Shown here: piece after piece, positions 55,602-64,000 of the stretch | Layout of the letters: each line of letters opens with the position of its first letter | Position numbering within the stretch: position 1 is the first letter of the stretch | DNA from: Pseudomonas sp. Root562 | GTDB taxonomy: Bacteria; Pseudomonadota; Gammaproteobacteria; Pseudomonadales; Pseudomonadaceae | Length of the DNA stretch: 64,000 nucleotides | Assembly (NCBI RefSeq): GCF_001427125.1 | Contig: NZ_LMGK01000001.1 | Location: forward strand, 508,108 to 572,107 | Direction of reading: 5' to 3' | Program-made: the position numbers and the translations under genes | The notes under the pieces: generated by a model | The model's database searches: none | What the model was told of the DNA's origin: nothing | What the model saw: the letters and a program-made list of their open reading frames with translations, nothing else

Positions 55602-55973
55602 GTGGCCAAAAAAGCCGCATCCTTCGCCGCCCTTGGTGGCCTGGTATTTTCCACCGACGCAGGTCGTCATTGCCCGGAATGCAGTAAACCGGTGGACGCC
55701 TGCATCTGCAAACAGACCGTTATCCCGGCCGGCGACGGCATCGCTCGCGTGCGCCGCGAAAGCAAGGGCCGTGGCGGCAAGACGGTGACCACCATCACCG
55801 GCGTGCCGTTGGCTGAAGACGCGCTCAAGGAACTGGCCACGACGTTGAAAAAACGCTGCGGTACCGGCGGGGCGTTGAAAGACGGGATCATTGAAATCCA
55901 GGGCGATCATGTCGAGCTACTCTTGGCTGAACTGATCAAGCTCGGTTTCAAAGCGAAGAAGTCCGGCGGCTAG
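55602..55973 (+). CDS. yciH: SUI1/eIF1-like translation factor YciH
   Basis: A 123-residue SUI1-domain protein. The N-terminal part has CPECSKPVDACIC, a Cys4 pattern, and the SUI1 core has RRESKGRGGKTVTTITGVP and IEIQGDHVELLLAELIKLGFKAKKSGG. The start is the GTG at 55602 (encoded VAKKAASFAALGG), eight bases after AGAGG. The longer frame back to 55449 overlaps the leader and matches nothing. In bacteria these proteins affect start-site fidelity; precise role here is inferred. Confidence 0.9.
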   Translation: MAKKAASFAALGGLVFSTDAGRHCPECSKPVDACICKQTVIPAGDGIARVRRESKGRGGKTVTTITGVPLAEDALKELATTLKKRCGTGGALKDGIIEIQGDHVELLLAELIKLGFKAKKSGG

Positions 55974-55977
55974 CAGC

Positions 55978-56055
55978 CTCTGTGAAAACCACTTGCGGCT
56001 TGATCCAGCCCTGATTGCCTTCAGGTCTGGCGTCGCCGTCATGGTTTTCACAGAG
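55978..56055. repeat. Inverted repeat CTCTGTGAAAACCA
   Basis: Perfect 14-base arms (55978–55991 and 56042–56055) about 50 bases apart, directly after yciH. I believe similar palindromes occur between genes in other pseudomonads. Confidence 0.7.
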
Positions 56056-56192
56056 CCTGTTCTTGACCGGTTTCTAAACTCGTTGCGGTCTGCGGGGTCT
56101 ACCCCCTCGTTGACGAACCGTCATTTTCATTCTTTAGACTGCGCCGACCTGAATCCAGGCGACGCACTATGACTTCTTTATAGGGGACTTCG

Positions 56193-58106
56193 ATGTCCGT
56201 ACGACGCACACGCAAAGACGATGGCAGCCAATGGACAGTTGCGGACAGCCGCAGTGTTTACGGGATTCGCCATTGGGGGGCCGGGTATTTCGCGATCAAT
56301 GACGCCGGTCGCGTCGAAGTTCGTCCGAACGGTCCGAGCAGCTCGCCCATCGACCTGTTCGAGCAAGTCGACCAACTGCGCAAGAGCGGCTTGTCGCTGC
56401 CGTTGCTGGTGCGCTTCCCCGATATCCTGCAAGACCGCGTGCGTCAGCTGACCGGCGCGTTCGACGCCAACATCGAGCGCCTGGAATACCAGAGCAAATA
56501 CACGGCGCTGTACCCGATCAAGGTCAACCAGCAGGAAGCGGTGATCGAGAACATCATCGCCACCCAGAACGTTTCCATCGGCCTGGAAGCCGGTTCCAAG
56601 CCTGAGCTGCTGGCGGTGCTGGCGCTGGCGCCGAAGGGCGGCACCATCGTCTGCAACGGCTACAAGGACCGCGAGTTCATTCGCCTGGCGTTGATGGGCC
56701 AGAAGCTCGGCCACAACGTCTTCATCGTGATCGAGAAAGAATCCGAAGTCGGTCTGGTGATCGAAGAAGCCAACTCGCTCAAGGTCAAGCCTCAGGTCGG
56801 TCTGCGTGTGCGCCTGTCGTCCCTGGCGTCGAGCAAATGGGCCGACACCGGTGGCGAGAAGTCCAAGTTCGGTCTGTCGGCGGCCCAGCTGCTGTCGGTG
56901 GTCGAGCGCTTCCGCGCGGCTGGCCTGGACCAGGGCATTCGCCTGCTGCACTTCCACATGGGTTCGCAGATCGCCAACCTGGCGGACTACCAGCACGGTT
57001 TCAAGGAAGCAATCCGCTACTACGGCGAACTGCGCAACCTTGGTCTGCCGGTCGATCACATCGACGTCGGCGGTGGCCTGGGCGTGGACTACGACGGTAC
57101 GCACTCGCGTAACGCCAGTTCGATCAACTACGACATGGACGATTACGCCGGTGTCGTGGTCGGGATGCTCAAGGAGTTCTGCGACGCGCAAAACCTGCCG
57201 CATCCGAACATCTTCTCCGAGAGCGGCCGTTCCCTGACCGCGCACCACGCCATGCTGGTGATCCAGGTGACCGACGTCGAGAAACACAACGACGACGTGC
57301 CGCAGATCGAGAACAAGGAAGCGCTGCCGGAAACCGTGCAGTGGCTGGTGGACTTGCTGGGGCCGACCGATATCGAGATGGTCACCGAAACCTACTGGCG
57401 CGCCACACACTACATGAGCGATGTCGCTGCGCAGTACGCCGATGGCAAGTTGACCCTGGCGGAAAAAGCCCTGGCCGAGCAATGCTACTTTGCCGTTTGC
57501 CGTCGCCTGCACAACTCGTTGAAGGCGCGTCAGCGTTCCCACCGTCAGGTGCTCGATGAGCTCAACGACAAGCTGGCCGACAAGTACATCTGCAACTTCT
57601 CGGTGTTCCAGAGCCTGCCGGACACCTGGGCCATCGACCAGGTCCTGCCGATCATTCCGCTGCATCGCCTCGACGAAGAGCCGCTGCGTCGCGCAGTGTT
57701 GCAGGACCTGACCTGCGACTCGGACGGCAAGATCAACCAGTACGTCGACGAGCAGAGCATCGAAACCAGTCTGCCGGTGCACTCCCTGAACGAAGGCGAG
57801 GACTACCTGCTGGGTGTGTTCCTGGTCGGCGCCTATCAGGAAATTCTCGGCGACATGCACAACCTGTTCGGTGACACCGATTCGGTGAACATCTACCAGA
57901 ACGCCGATGGCAGCGTGTACCACGCCGGTATCGAAACCCACGACACCATCGAAGACATGCTGCGCTACGTGCACTTGTCGCCGGAAGAACTGATGACTCA
58001 CTACCGCGACAAGTGCGCCAGTGCCCGCATCAGTGCCAGCGAACGTACCCAGTTCCTCGATGCGTTGCGCCTGGGCCTGACCCGTTCTTCTTACCTGTCT
58101 TCCTGA
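56193..58106 (+). CDS. speA: Biosynthetic arginine decarboxylase
   Basis: PLP enzyme of the alanine-racemase-like fold that converts arginine to agmatine for putrescine synthesis. It is 637 residues, about the family length. Lys110 in YPIKVNQQ binds PLP. Other marks are [53 protein letters not shown], and [20 protein letters not shown] near the C-terminus. The short stretch behind it contains a long hairpin. Confidence 0.97.
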   Translation: MSVRRTRKDDGSQWTVADSRSVYGIRHWGAGYFAINDAGRVEVRPNGPSSSPIDLFEQVDQLRKSGLSLPLLVRFPDILQDRVRQLTGAFDANIERLEYQSKYTALYPIKVNQQEAVIENIIATQNVSIGLEAGSKPELLAVLALAPKGGTIVCNGYKDREFIRLALMGQKLGHNVFIVIEKESEVGLVIEEANSLKVKPQVGLRVRLSSLASSKWADTGGEKSKFGLSAAQLLSVVERFRAAGLDQGIRLLHFHMGSQIANLADYQHGFKEAIRYYGELRNLGLPVDHIDVGGGLGVDYDGTHSRNASSINYDMDDYAGVVVGMLKEFCDAQNLPHPNIFSESGRSLTAHHAMLVIQVTDVEKHNDDVPQIENKEALPETVQWLVDLLGPTDIEMVTETYWRATHYMSDVAAQYADGKLTLAEKALAEQCYFAVCRRLHNSLKARQRSHRQVLDELNDKLADKYICNFSVFQSLPDTWAIDQVLPIIPLHRLDEEPLRRAVLQDLTCDSDGKINQYVDEQSIETSLPVHSLNEGEDYLLGVFLVGAYQEILGDMHNLFGDTDSVNIYQNADGSVYHAGIETHDTIEDMLRYVHLSPEELMTHYRDKCASARISASERTQFLDALRLGLTRSSYLSS

Positions 58107-58124
58107 GGTAAGCATCACGCTCAT

Positions 58125-58173
58125 CAGGTTGTCTGAAAATTTCCCGTTCGCTACGGAAATTTCAGATGACCTG
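58125..58173 (+). terminator. Long imperfect hairpin after speA
   Basis: CAGGT…TCTGAAA…TTTCC pairs with GGAAA…TTTCAGA…ACCTG over about 20 bases with mismatches, 19 bases after the stop, and TTTCTCTTTTTT follows about 17 bases farther. A terminator is likely but the T run is distant. Confidence 0.5.
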
Positions 58174-58338
58174 GTGCGGCGTTTCTCTTTTTTCAAGCGA
58201 AGCGGCCTACGTCCTCGGCTATCCAAGTCATTTGGTCTTCTTTTCGCGTAGGTCATTTCCTAAGTTGTACTTCACCTCTCTACTCGGCCATGGCTCTCGG
58301 CGAGAATCCCCGGCCGCCCCTCCTGTAGAGAATCGCCG

Positions 58339-59661
58339 ATGTTCGATCCAGTCAACGAACCTGACTTCCGTCTGGACGTAGCAGGTCTGTCCGACGCTTT
58401 CGAGGTCCTGGCCTTTACCGGTAGAGAAGCCATCAGCGAGCCGTTCGTGTTCGACGTGCAATTGCTGATCGAAGACCCCGCGCTCGACCTCGCCAGCCTG
58501 TTGTACCGTTCGGCTTCCCTGCACTTCGGGCCGCAGGGCAACCGTGTCCATGGTCAATTGCAGGAACTCGTCCAACGCGACCATGGGTCAACGCTCAGAC
58601 TCTGTCATGTGCGTCTCGGCCCGAGGCTGGCGTGTCTGGCGCAGCGCTTCAGCCGGCGTATTTTCAGCGCGAGGACAGTACCGCAGATTCTCGATCAAGT
58701 GCTCAGGGAGCACGGCATTGTCGGACAGCAGCGGCGCTTCGAGCTGCAGGGTGATTACCCGCTTCGCGACTACTGCACGCAATACCGCGAATCGGACCTG
58801 CAATTCGTTCAACGATTGTGTGCCCAGCAACGGCTTCATTATCACTTTGAGCACCGGGCGCACGGGCATTGCGTGGTGTTTGCCGATGGGCAAGGGCATT
58901 TCTGCAAGGGTCAGGCGGTGGATTTCCGCCCCGAAGGCCACCCACCGGCTGTGCGCCGTTTCGAGGTGCAGCGTTGCGTGGACAGCACCGCGCAGAATGC
59001 GCAAGGTCACTCGGACCTGCCGACGCTGCGCAGTGGTCAGCTGATGCCGTTGTCCGGTCATCCGGTCCGCCAGTGGAATCATCTGTGGTTGCTCACTCAC
59101 GTCGAGCATCAGGGCAGTCAGGATCCGCGGGTGCCTTACAGCAATCATGTGCGGGCGGTGCATTGGCAGGCATCGTTCGAGCCACCCCGTTGTGTGGATA
59201 AACCCCTGATGCACAGCCTGCAACGTGCATGGGTGGTGGATGTCGATGAGTCCCGGCCCGACCCTTCCCGACCGGTGGCGGTGCAGTTTGACTGGGTCTA
59301 TCAAGGCGAGGGGGCAGCGCCGAGCCACTGTTGGTTACCGCTGGCGCCGGAACTGCAAGCCGTCGGCGTCGGGTCGCTGAGCGAGGGCGCGGAGGTGGTG
59401 GTGAGTTTTGTCGAAGGCGATCCGGACCAGCCGATGATTACCGGCGTCATTCACCTGCCTGCCCGTGACGACACTGGGCAGCAGGCGCAGGCATCCATCG
59501 TCGACGACGCCCTGCCGGAAGGCGTGCAGGACTGGTTGCGTTCAGGCGAGCCCTTGCTGTTGCTCTGTCTGCTGCCCGGCGGCGGTAGTTTCAATCATTG
59601 TGCGCAGACGATCTGTACCTGTCGGACGTTGACACAACCTGGCTGGAGCGGCATCGCATGA
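58339..59661 (+). CDS. vgrG: Short type VI secretion spike protein VgrG
   Basis: A 440-residue VgrG. The N-terminal gp27-like part starts LSDAFEVLAFTGREAISEPFVFDVQL and has DYPLRDYCTQYRESDLQFVQRLCAQ. A gp5-like OB fold follows (VGSLSEGAEVVVSFVEGDPDQPMITG). The C-terminus after residue 400 is a short tail with LRSGEPLLLLCLLPGG and CAQTICTC, so there is no long beta-helix or fused effector. The spike tops the Hcp tube and carries cargo. The stop overlaps the DUF4123 start by four bases (ATGA). Confidence 0.88.
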   Translation: MFDPVNEPDFRLDVAGLSDAFEVLAFTGREAISEPFVFDVQLLIEDPALDLASLLYRSASLHFGPQGNRVHGQLQELVQRDHGSTLRLCHVRLGPRLACLAQRFSRRIFSARTVPQILDQVLREHGIVGQQRRFELQGDYPLRDYCTQYRESDLQFVQRLCAQQRLHYHFEHRAHGHCVVFADGQGHFCKGQAVDFRPEGHPPAVRRFEVQRCVDSTAQNAQGHSDLPTLRSGQLMPLSGHPVRQWNHLWLLTHVEHQGSQDPRVPYSNHVRAVHWQASFEPPRCVDKPLMHSLQRAWVVDVDESRPDPSRPVAVQFDWVYQGEGAAPSHCWLPLAPELQAVGVGSLSEGAEVVVSFVEGDPDQPMITGVIHLPARDDTGQQAQASIVDDALPEGVQDWLRSGEPLLLLCLLPGGGSFNHCAQTICTCRTLTQPGWSGIA

Positions 59662-60461
59662 TCGACGTGCACATGCCCGATCCGATCGCTCAATGGTTGC
59701 TCTTGGACAGATCGGGCGCACCGCAGGCGAGTTTGACGTTGCAACGCACTCTTGCCGAGGCGTCGCAGTTTTCATTGTTCGAAGGGACGGAATGGCATGC
59801 ACTGAAAGATCACGGTCCGGTGTTGGTCGACCTGCGGACTTGCCCGGCACTGGCGGACACTTGCCGACACGACGCACACCAATGGCAAGGTTTGTTGCTG
59901 ACCAGTGAGGCTTGCGCCACACCATTGCTCGCGCACTTGCGGCGCATGCTGACGGTCTCGTTCGGCCTGCATCATCGGGCACTGCTCAGCTACTACAACC
60001 CGCAGACCGCCAGTTACTTCTTCGATGCCTGCGATGCCGGGGAGTTGACTCGCTGGTTGGGGCCGATCAGTCAATTGCGCTGGTTCGGCGGAACATGGGC
60101 TGACCGGGCGATTGGCAGCCAGGGTTGGCAGCAGTTGCTCAACCCGGGGCTTGCCGTGCGTCCTTTGGCGCCAGAGGAAGACCTCAGCCCCCGGCAACGG
60201 GAAAACCTGCAAACCTGTCTGCTGGAGCAGCATGCCTGGCGCTGGAGCCAGGCCACCGGCTGCGAATATTTGCGCTTGTGGTCGCATCTGCAGGAGGGGC
60301 TGGCGCTGGGCTTCAGCGAGCGGCCGGTACTCGATGGCTGGTTGTGGTTGCGCTTGCAATACCACGGGGCCGTGCCCCAACTGCCGCTGGAGGGAAACAC
60401 CCAGCAGGAGCGCCTCGATGACCTGCGTAGCCGCTGGCAGGGCGACGAGCCGCGAGCATGA
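59658..60461 (+). CDS. DUF4123 adaptor/chaperone for type VI effectors
   Basis: A 267-residue DUF4123 protein of the Tap/TEC group, which in other systems loads an effector onto VgrG. Family pattern: WLLLDRSGAPQASLTLQR, a segment beginning VLVDLRTCPALAD, then LLAHLRRMLTVSFGLHHRALLSYYNPQTASYFFDAC, with the R-Y/F-D pattern typical of the family, and a helical C-terminal part. ATG 59658 overlaps the vgrG stop; the longer frame from 59598 is inside vgrG. No further plus-strand gene follows before the opposite-strand MATE gene. Confidence 0.86.
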   Translation: MIDVHMPDPIAQWLLLDRSGAPQASLTLQRTLAEASQFSLFEGTEWHALKDHGPVLVDLRTCPALADTCRHDAHQWQGLLLTSEACATPLLAHLRRMLTVSFGLHHRALLSYYNPQTASYFFDACDAGELTRWLGPISQLRWFGGTWADRAIGSQGWQQLLNPGLAVRPLAPEEDLSPRQRENLQTCLLEQHAWRWSQATGCEYLRLWSHLQEGLALGFSERPVLDGWLWLRLQYHGAVPQLPLEGNTQQERLDDLRSRWQGDEPRA

Positions 60462-60504
60462 CATTCGAAGTCAAAATCGCCTGGTTGCCGAGCACAAACC
60501 CCTC

Positions 60505-61851
60505 TCAATGAGCGCGGGCGAACCAGCCGTCGTGGCGGCGCAGGCGCCAGGCAATGGCCCCGAGAGTCAGGCTGCGGAGCAACATGAACAGCAGAAAAGT
60601 TATCCACAGGCCATGGTTGCCAAACCCTTGCAGCGCCCAAGCGAATGGCACCAGCAAAGCCACGGTCAGCAGCATGCCGTTACGCATTTCACGGGCACGG
60701 GTGGCGCCGATGAACAGGCCGTCGAGCAGGTAGCTCCAGACGGCGATCAATGGCAGCGCAGCGAGGTAGGGCAGATACATGAATGCGGTATCGCGCACGC
60801 TGGCAATGTCGGTCTGCATTGCGATGAACAGGTGCCCGGCCAACAGGAACAGCACGGCGAAACCCAGGCTCGCCAGCAACGACCAGCCGCAAGCCACCAC
60901 CAGAGACCGACGCAGGGCATCGCGGTCGCGGGCACCGATGGCATGCCCGCACAGGGCTTCCACCGCGTGAGCCAGGCCATCGAGCGCGTGGGCGGTCAGC
61001 AGCAGGCCGTTGAGCAACAGGGCGTTGGCCGCGACAGTGGCGTCGCCCAACCGCGCACCTTGTACGGTGATCAGGAAAAAAACCGATTGCAGGGCCAGGC
61101 TACGGATAAAAATGTCGCGGTTCACCGCCAGCAACGGGCGCCAGCTCTGCCACAAGCCCAGGGCCGCCCAGACAATGTGACCGGGGTAGGCGCGCAGGGC
61201 CTGGCGGGTCATCAACAGGCCGATCAGCGCGCCGGTCCATTCGGCAATCACCGAGGCCCGGGCCGCACCGACCACGCCCCATTCCAGGCCAATGACAAAC
61301 CACAGGTTCAGGGCGATATTCACCAGGTTGGTGCTCAGGAGAATCACCAGTGGCGCCCGGGCGTTTTGCGTACCGAGGAACCAGCCGACCAGCGCATAAC
61401 TGGCCAACGCTGCGGGCAGGCCGAACAACCGCGTATGGAAAAACTCGCGGGTCATCTGATCCAGCTCTGCCGACGGCTGCATGAAGTGCAGTGCCGCCCC
61501 GCTCAGCGGTACGCCCGCGACACCCAGGACAATCGCCAGCCCCATTGCGAGCAACAGCCCCTGCAACAAAATCTGCCGCAATGCCGCACCGTCCCCACGT
61601 CCGGCAGCCTGCGCGGCAAACCCGGTGGAACCCATGCGCAGAAAACCCATGGCCCAGGCCAGGAAGGTGTACAGGCTGGCGCCGACCGCAACGGCACCGA
61701 GCTGATGGGCGTGGGGCAGGTGACCGATGACGGTGCTGTCGACCAGTGCCACCAGCGGTACGGAAATATTCGAGAGAATCATCGGCGCTGCCAGCGCCCA
61801 GACCCGGCGATGGGTAGGACGGTCGCGCCAGTCGGCAATCAGCTTGGACAT
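60505..61851 (-). CDS. MATE-family efflux transporter (DinF/NorM type)
   Basis: A 448-residue exporter with about twelve membrane helices. The N-terminal marks are WALAAPMILSNISVPLVALVDSTVIGHL. The second half repeats the fold, beginning at the SLALQSVFFLITVQGARLG segment. MATE proteins expel cationic compounds by Na+ or H+ antiport; substrate is not readable here. ATG 61851 has AAGGAG about six bases upstream, preferred to 61887. Confidence 0.92.
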   Translation of the reverse strand: MSKLIADWRDRPTHRRVWALAAPMILSNISVPLVALVDSTVIGHLPHAHQLGAVAVGASLYTFLAWAMGFLRMGSTGFAAQAAGRGDGAALRQILLQGLLLAMGLAIVLGVAGVPLSGAALHFMQPSAELDQMTREFFHTRLFGLPAALASYALVGWFLGTQNARAPLVILLSTNLVNIALNLWFVIGLEWGVVGAARASVIAEWTGALIGLLMTRQALRAYPGHIVWAALGLWQSWRPLLAVNRDIFIRSLALQSVFFLITVQGARLGDATVAANALLLNGLLLTAHALDGLAHAVEALCGHAIGARDRDALRRSLVVACGWSLLASLGFAVLFLLAGHLFIAMQTDIASVRDTAFMYLPYLAALPLIAVWSYLLDGLFIGATRAREMRNGMLLTVALLVPFAWALQGFGNHGLWITFLLFMLLRSLTLGAIAWRLRRHDGWFARAH

Positions 61852-61921
61852 GCAGGCTCCTTGGAGGAGCGGGCATTGTAGCGACACATGTGCATGTGCC
61901 GCGATTCAATGTGGGAGGGCG

Positions 61922-62215
61922 TCAGTGCATGATCCAGCTAAGCAACCACAACCCCAGCATCAACCAGATGATCCCCATGATGATCGACGCATTCATGAAC
62001 GCGCGGATCGCCGACCACAGCAGCACCAGCCCGAGGATCAAGACAACGATGCTGATGATCGAGGTGTCCATGCCCAGCGCGCGGGACAAGCCGTCGACAA
62101 AATTGCTGCTGGCGCGGCTCACCAGTTGGAACAGGCCACTAAGCGCATCAACGATGAAACGGATGACGGAACCAATGGCTTGACCGAGCCATTCGAAAAA
62201 ACCTTCTACCTGCAT
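61922..62215 (-). CDS. Small membrane protein of unknown function
   Basis: A 97-residue protein with two or three helices, starting MQVEGFFEWLGQAIGSVIRF and having TSIISIVVLILGLVLLWSAIRAF and IIMGIIWLMLGLWLLSWIMH. ATG 62215 is chosen over the far upstream ATG at 62344, which runs through REP-like sequence. No family name is known to me. Confidence 0.75.
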   Translation of the reverse strand: MQVEGFFEWLGQAIGSVIRFIVDALSGLFQLVSRASSNFVDGLSRALGMDTSIISIVVLILGLVLLWSAIRAFMNASIIMGIIWLMLGLWLLSWIMH

Positions 62216-62300
62216 GGAATGAGCGTCCTGATGAGTTCGAGCGTTGGGCCATTGATCGCGGTGGCGAGTTCCCCACAAGCATAGAGTGTTGTGCATGACC

Positions 62301-62326
62301 TGTGGAAGCGAGCCTGCTTGCCGATC
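62301..62326. repeat. Degenerate single REP unit
   Basis: TGTGGAAGCGAGCCTGCTTG followed by CCGATC resembles the GCGAGCCTGCTCGC type of REP but lacks a partner. It lies in the promoter region of the MazG-like gene. Confidence 0.5.
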
Positions 62327-62384
62327 TTTGTCACTTGCCTTCACCTGTGATCCCCCCGAAGCTATACGCCTTCAGGAGAGCCCG

Positions 62385-62687
62385 ATGAACCTTGTTGAAT
62401 TGACCGAACGCCTGCACGCCATCCGTGACCGCAATGACTGGCAGCCATTTCACAGCCCGAAAAACCTGGCCATGGCCGCGAGTGTCGAAATGGCCGAGCT
62501 GGTGGAAATTTTCCAGTGGCTGACCGAAGACCAGTCGCGACAGTTGCCCGCTGACAAACTGGCCCATGCCGGCCAGGAAATCGGTGACATCGTGCTTTAT
62601 CTGCTATTGCTGTGCGGGGAGTTGGGGCTGGACATGAATGACGTGGTGCGCAGCAAACTGGCCGACAGCGAGCGGAGGTTCAGCTGA
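62385..62687 (+). CDS. MazG-like nucleotide pyrophosphohydrolase
   Basis: A 100-residue protein of the all-alpha NTP pyrophosphatase superfamily. The metal-binding pattern is present as EMAELVEIFQWLTED and GQEIGDIVLYLLLL. The start at 62385 (MNLVELTERLHAIRDRNDW) has CAGGAG about six bases upstream; the open frame back to 62286 adds nothing. The stop overlaps cmoM (ATGA). Substrate may be a non-canonical nucleotide. Confidence 0.86.
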   Translation: MNLVELTERLHAIRDRNDWQPFHSPKNLAMAASVEMAELVEIFQWLTEDQSRQLPADKLAHAGQEIGDIVLYLLLLCGELGLDMNDVVRSKLADSERRFS

Positions 62688-63436
62688 TGAGCGACCGTCA
62701 TTTCGATCAACTGGCGACCCGTTTCGCGGAAAAAATCTACGGCGGTGCCAAAGGCGCAATCCGTTTGGCGGTGCTGCAGGCCGATCTGGCCGAAACCCTG
62801 CCGGACCGGCCATTGCGGGTGCTGGATATCGGCGCCGGTCTGGGCCACATGTCGTTGTGGCTGGCCGAACGCGGGCATCAAGTGACGCTGGCCGAGCCCG
62901 CCGAACCGATGCTCGAAGGCGCCCGCCAGCGTTTCGCCGAAGCCGGGCAAACCGCAACGTTCATTCAGGCGCCGTGGCAGGATCTGCTGGGTCAATTGAC
63001 CGAACCTTACGATCTGGTGCTGTGCCACGCGGTGCTGGAATGGCTGGCCGAGCCCCACGCGATCCTGCCGGTGTTGCATCAATTGACCAAGGCCGATGGC
63101 TGGCTTTCCCTGGCGTTCTACAATCGCGATGCGCTGATCTATCGCAACCTGCTCAAGGGCCATTTCCGCAAGATGCGCAAGAACGACATGGCCGGCGAGA
63201 AGCAGAGCCTGACCCCGCAACAACCCCTTGATCCACGGGAATTGGCGGCGCAACTTGAAGGTCTGTGGCAGGTCGAAACCCAGAGTGGAGTGCGGGTTTT
63301 CCACGATTACATGCCGGTGGAGTTCCAGGCCCGCGCCGAATTGGTGGACTTGCTGGAAATGGAGCTTGCCCACCGTCGCCACCCAAGCTTTGCCGGGCTT
63401 GGGCGTTACCTGCACTGGATCTGCCGGCCGGTCTGA
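62687..63436 (+). CDS. cmoM: tRNA 5-carboxymethoxyuridine methyltransferase
   Basis: Methylates cmo5U at the tRNA wobble position to mcmo5U. The 249-residue protein starts MSDRHFDQLATRFAEKIYGGAKG, like E. coli CmoM (SmtA). It has LRVLDIGAGLGHMSLWLAERGH for SAM, LVLCHAVLEWLAEP and LSLAFYNRDALIY, and the C-terminal TQSGVRVFHDYM followed later by LGRYLHWICRP. All are shared with the E. coli protein in order. Confidence 0.9.
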   Translation: MSDRHFDQLATRFAEKIYGGAKGAIRLAVLQADLAETLPDRPLRVLDIGAGLGHMSLWLAERGHQVTLAEPAEPMLEGARQRFAEAGQTATFIQAPWQDLLGQLTEPYDLVLCHAVLEWLAEPHAILPVLHQLTKADGWLSLAFYNRDALIYRNLLKGHFRKMRKNDMAGEKQSLTPQQPLDPRELAAQLEGLWQVETQSGVRVFHDYMPVEFQARAELVDLLEMELAHRRHPSFAGLGRYLHWICRPV

Positions 63437-63448
63437 TCGGAGCGCAAA

Positions 63449-64000
63449 ATGAAAACTCGTTCAGGGTTGCTGCTGTTATGTCTGGGTTTGGCTGCATGTC
63501 AGGGCAGCAATCCGTACGTGGCGTCCTCCAAGCCCCTTCCCCCGGCGCCAGCGCAGGCGGCCAATACCTTTGATCGCAGCGCCTACCCGGCACCACCGCG
63601 TGACTATGGGCGCTATCGCAGTTGGGCCTGGCTCAACGGACAAATGCCGCCGGGCACTGCATGGGCCGATTCGGCCCAGGTTGCCGAAGCGGTCAGCAGC
63701 GCGCTTGATCAACGCGGCTTGCGCCCGTTGCATGACAACCGTCCGGCGGATTTGTTTGTCAGTGCCGACCTGCGCATGGAAACCCGTTTGCGCCAGGTTC
63801 GTGACGATTACTACGGCGGTGGCTACTACGGCGGTTATGGCGGTTACAACCGTTACGGCAATGGCTACGGCGCCTACACCGCAGTCCCGATCGTCCGCAC
63901 CTATCAGGAACAGGTCGTGGTGGTGCAAGTGGATTTATACGATGCACAAAGCGGTCAAGCCGTGTGGAGTTCCAGCGCTGAAACCAGCAATCGCGGCACT
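63449..64000 (+). CDS. DUF4136-type lipoprotein (3' partial)
   Basis: An open frame to the end of the window, 184 residues visible. The signal ends in a lipobox LAAC with Cys17 ([17 protein letters not shown]). A Pro/Ala-rich linker follows, then the DUF4136 pattern starting [10 protein letters not shown] with [13 protein letters not shown] and [18 protein letters not shown] Gly/Tyr-rich insertion ([20 protein letters not shown]) and [11 protein letters not shown] complete the visible part. Outer-membrane anchoring is likely; role unknown. Confidence 0.85.
   Translation, partial: MKTRSGLLLLCLGLAACQGSNPYVASSKPLPPAPAQAANTFDRSAYPAPPRDYGRYRSWAWLNGQMPPGTAWADSAQVAEAVSSALDQRGLRPLHDNRPADLFVSADLRMETRLRQVRDDYYGGGYYGGYGGYNRYGNGYGAYTAVPIVRTYQEQVVVVQVDLYDAQSGQAVWSSSAETSNRGT

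Noticed and set aside
56178..58256. 692-codon minus-strand frame opposite speA
   Set aside because: It mirrors speA codon by codon, has no family motif and arises from high G/C at third positions.
60112..61881. 589-codon plus-strand frame opposite the MATE gene
   Set aside because: It starts within DUF4123 in another frame and gives a Gln/His-rich product typical of antisense reading of a membrane protein gene.

Overview
The window is a chromosomal segment of a Pseudomonas of the fluorescens group. This rests on gene content and order: the run speA–yciH–NUDIX–DUF2333–gcbA-type diguanylate cyclase–ctpL-type receptor–dsbD–aroQ–accB–accC–prmA–DUF3426–dusB–fis–purH–purD–retS matches the PA4839–PA4856 neighbourhood of P. 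aeruginosa as I remember it. The urt and ure genes on the left belong to the same neighbourhood. Coding is dense and G/C-rich at third positions, overlaps of the ATGA type are common, and non-coding gaps carry Pseudomonas REP palindromes. No tRNA, rRNA, CRISPR array, insertion sequence or phage gene was seen.

Layout. (1) 1–4200: 3' part of a very large LRR/NEL ubiquitin-ligase-type effector, closed by a bidirectional terminator. (2) 4303–14865, all minus: urea import (urtABCDE) followed by urease (ureD, ureA, two GNAT acetyltransferases, ureB, ureC). A well-matched sigma-54 promoter sits upstream of urtA and another upstream of ureD, so uptake and hydrolysis of urea look jointly nitrogen-controlled. 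ureEFG are not in the window. (3) 15190–23843, minus: a small secreted protein, a metal-chelate-type ABC importer, a PepSY membrane protein, an OprC-type TonB-dependent copper receptor, and a PCu(A)C copper chaperone between two DUF2946 proteins; a copper-handling locus. (4) 24105–32602: two divergent cobalamin arms, cobL–cbiD–cobK (minus) and cobG–cobH–cobI–cobJ (plus). An unrecognised gene lies between them, and two further unrecognised genes follow cobJ. These three proteins share a faint pattern and are the best candidates for something undescribed.

(5) 34449–49338, minus: marC, the hybrid sensor retS, purine genes purD and purH, fis–dusB, a zinc-ribbon/DUF3426 membrane protein, prmA, accC, accB, aroQ and dsbD. 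(6) 49598–53267, minus: a chemoreceptor and a REC/GGDEF diguanylate cyclase. (7) 53729–58106, plus: DUF2333 protein, NUDIX hydrolase, SUI1/YciH factor and arginine decarboxylase speA. (8) 58339–60461, plus: a short type VI spike (VgrG) overlapping a DUF4123 adaptor, with no effector gene after them. (9) 60505–64000: a MATE exporter and a small membrane protein (minus), then a MazG-like protein, the tRNA methyltransferase cmoM and the start of a DUF4136 lipoprotein (plus).

Several ORFs run past their true starts into repeats; starts here were reset using ribosome-binding sites, family N-termini and overlaps. Family assignments come from sequence reading and memory, since no database search was possible.
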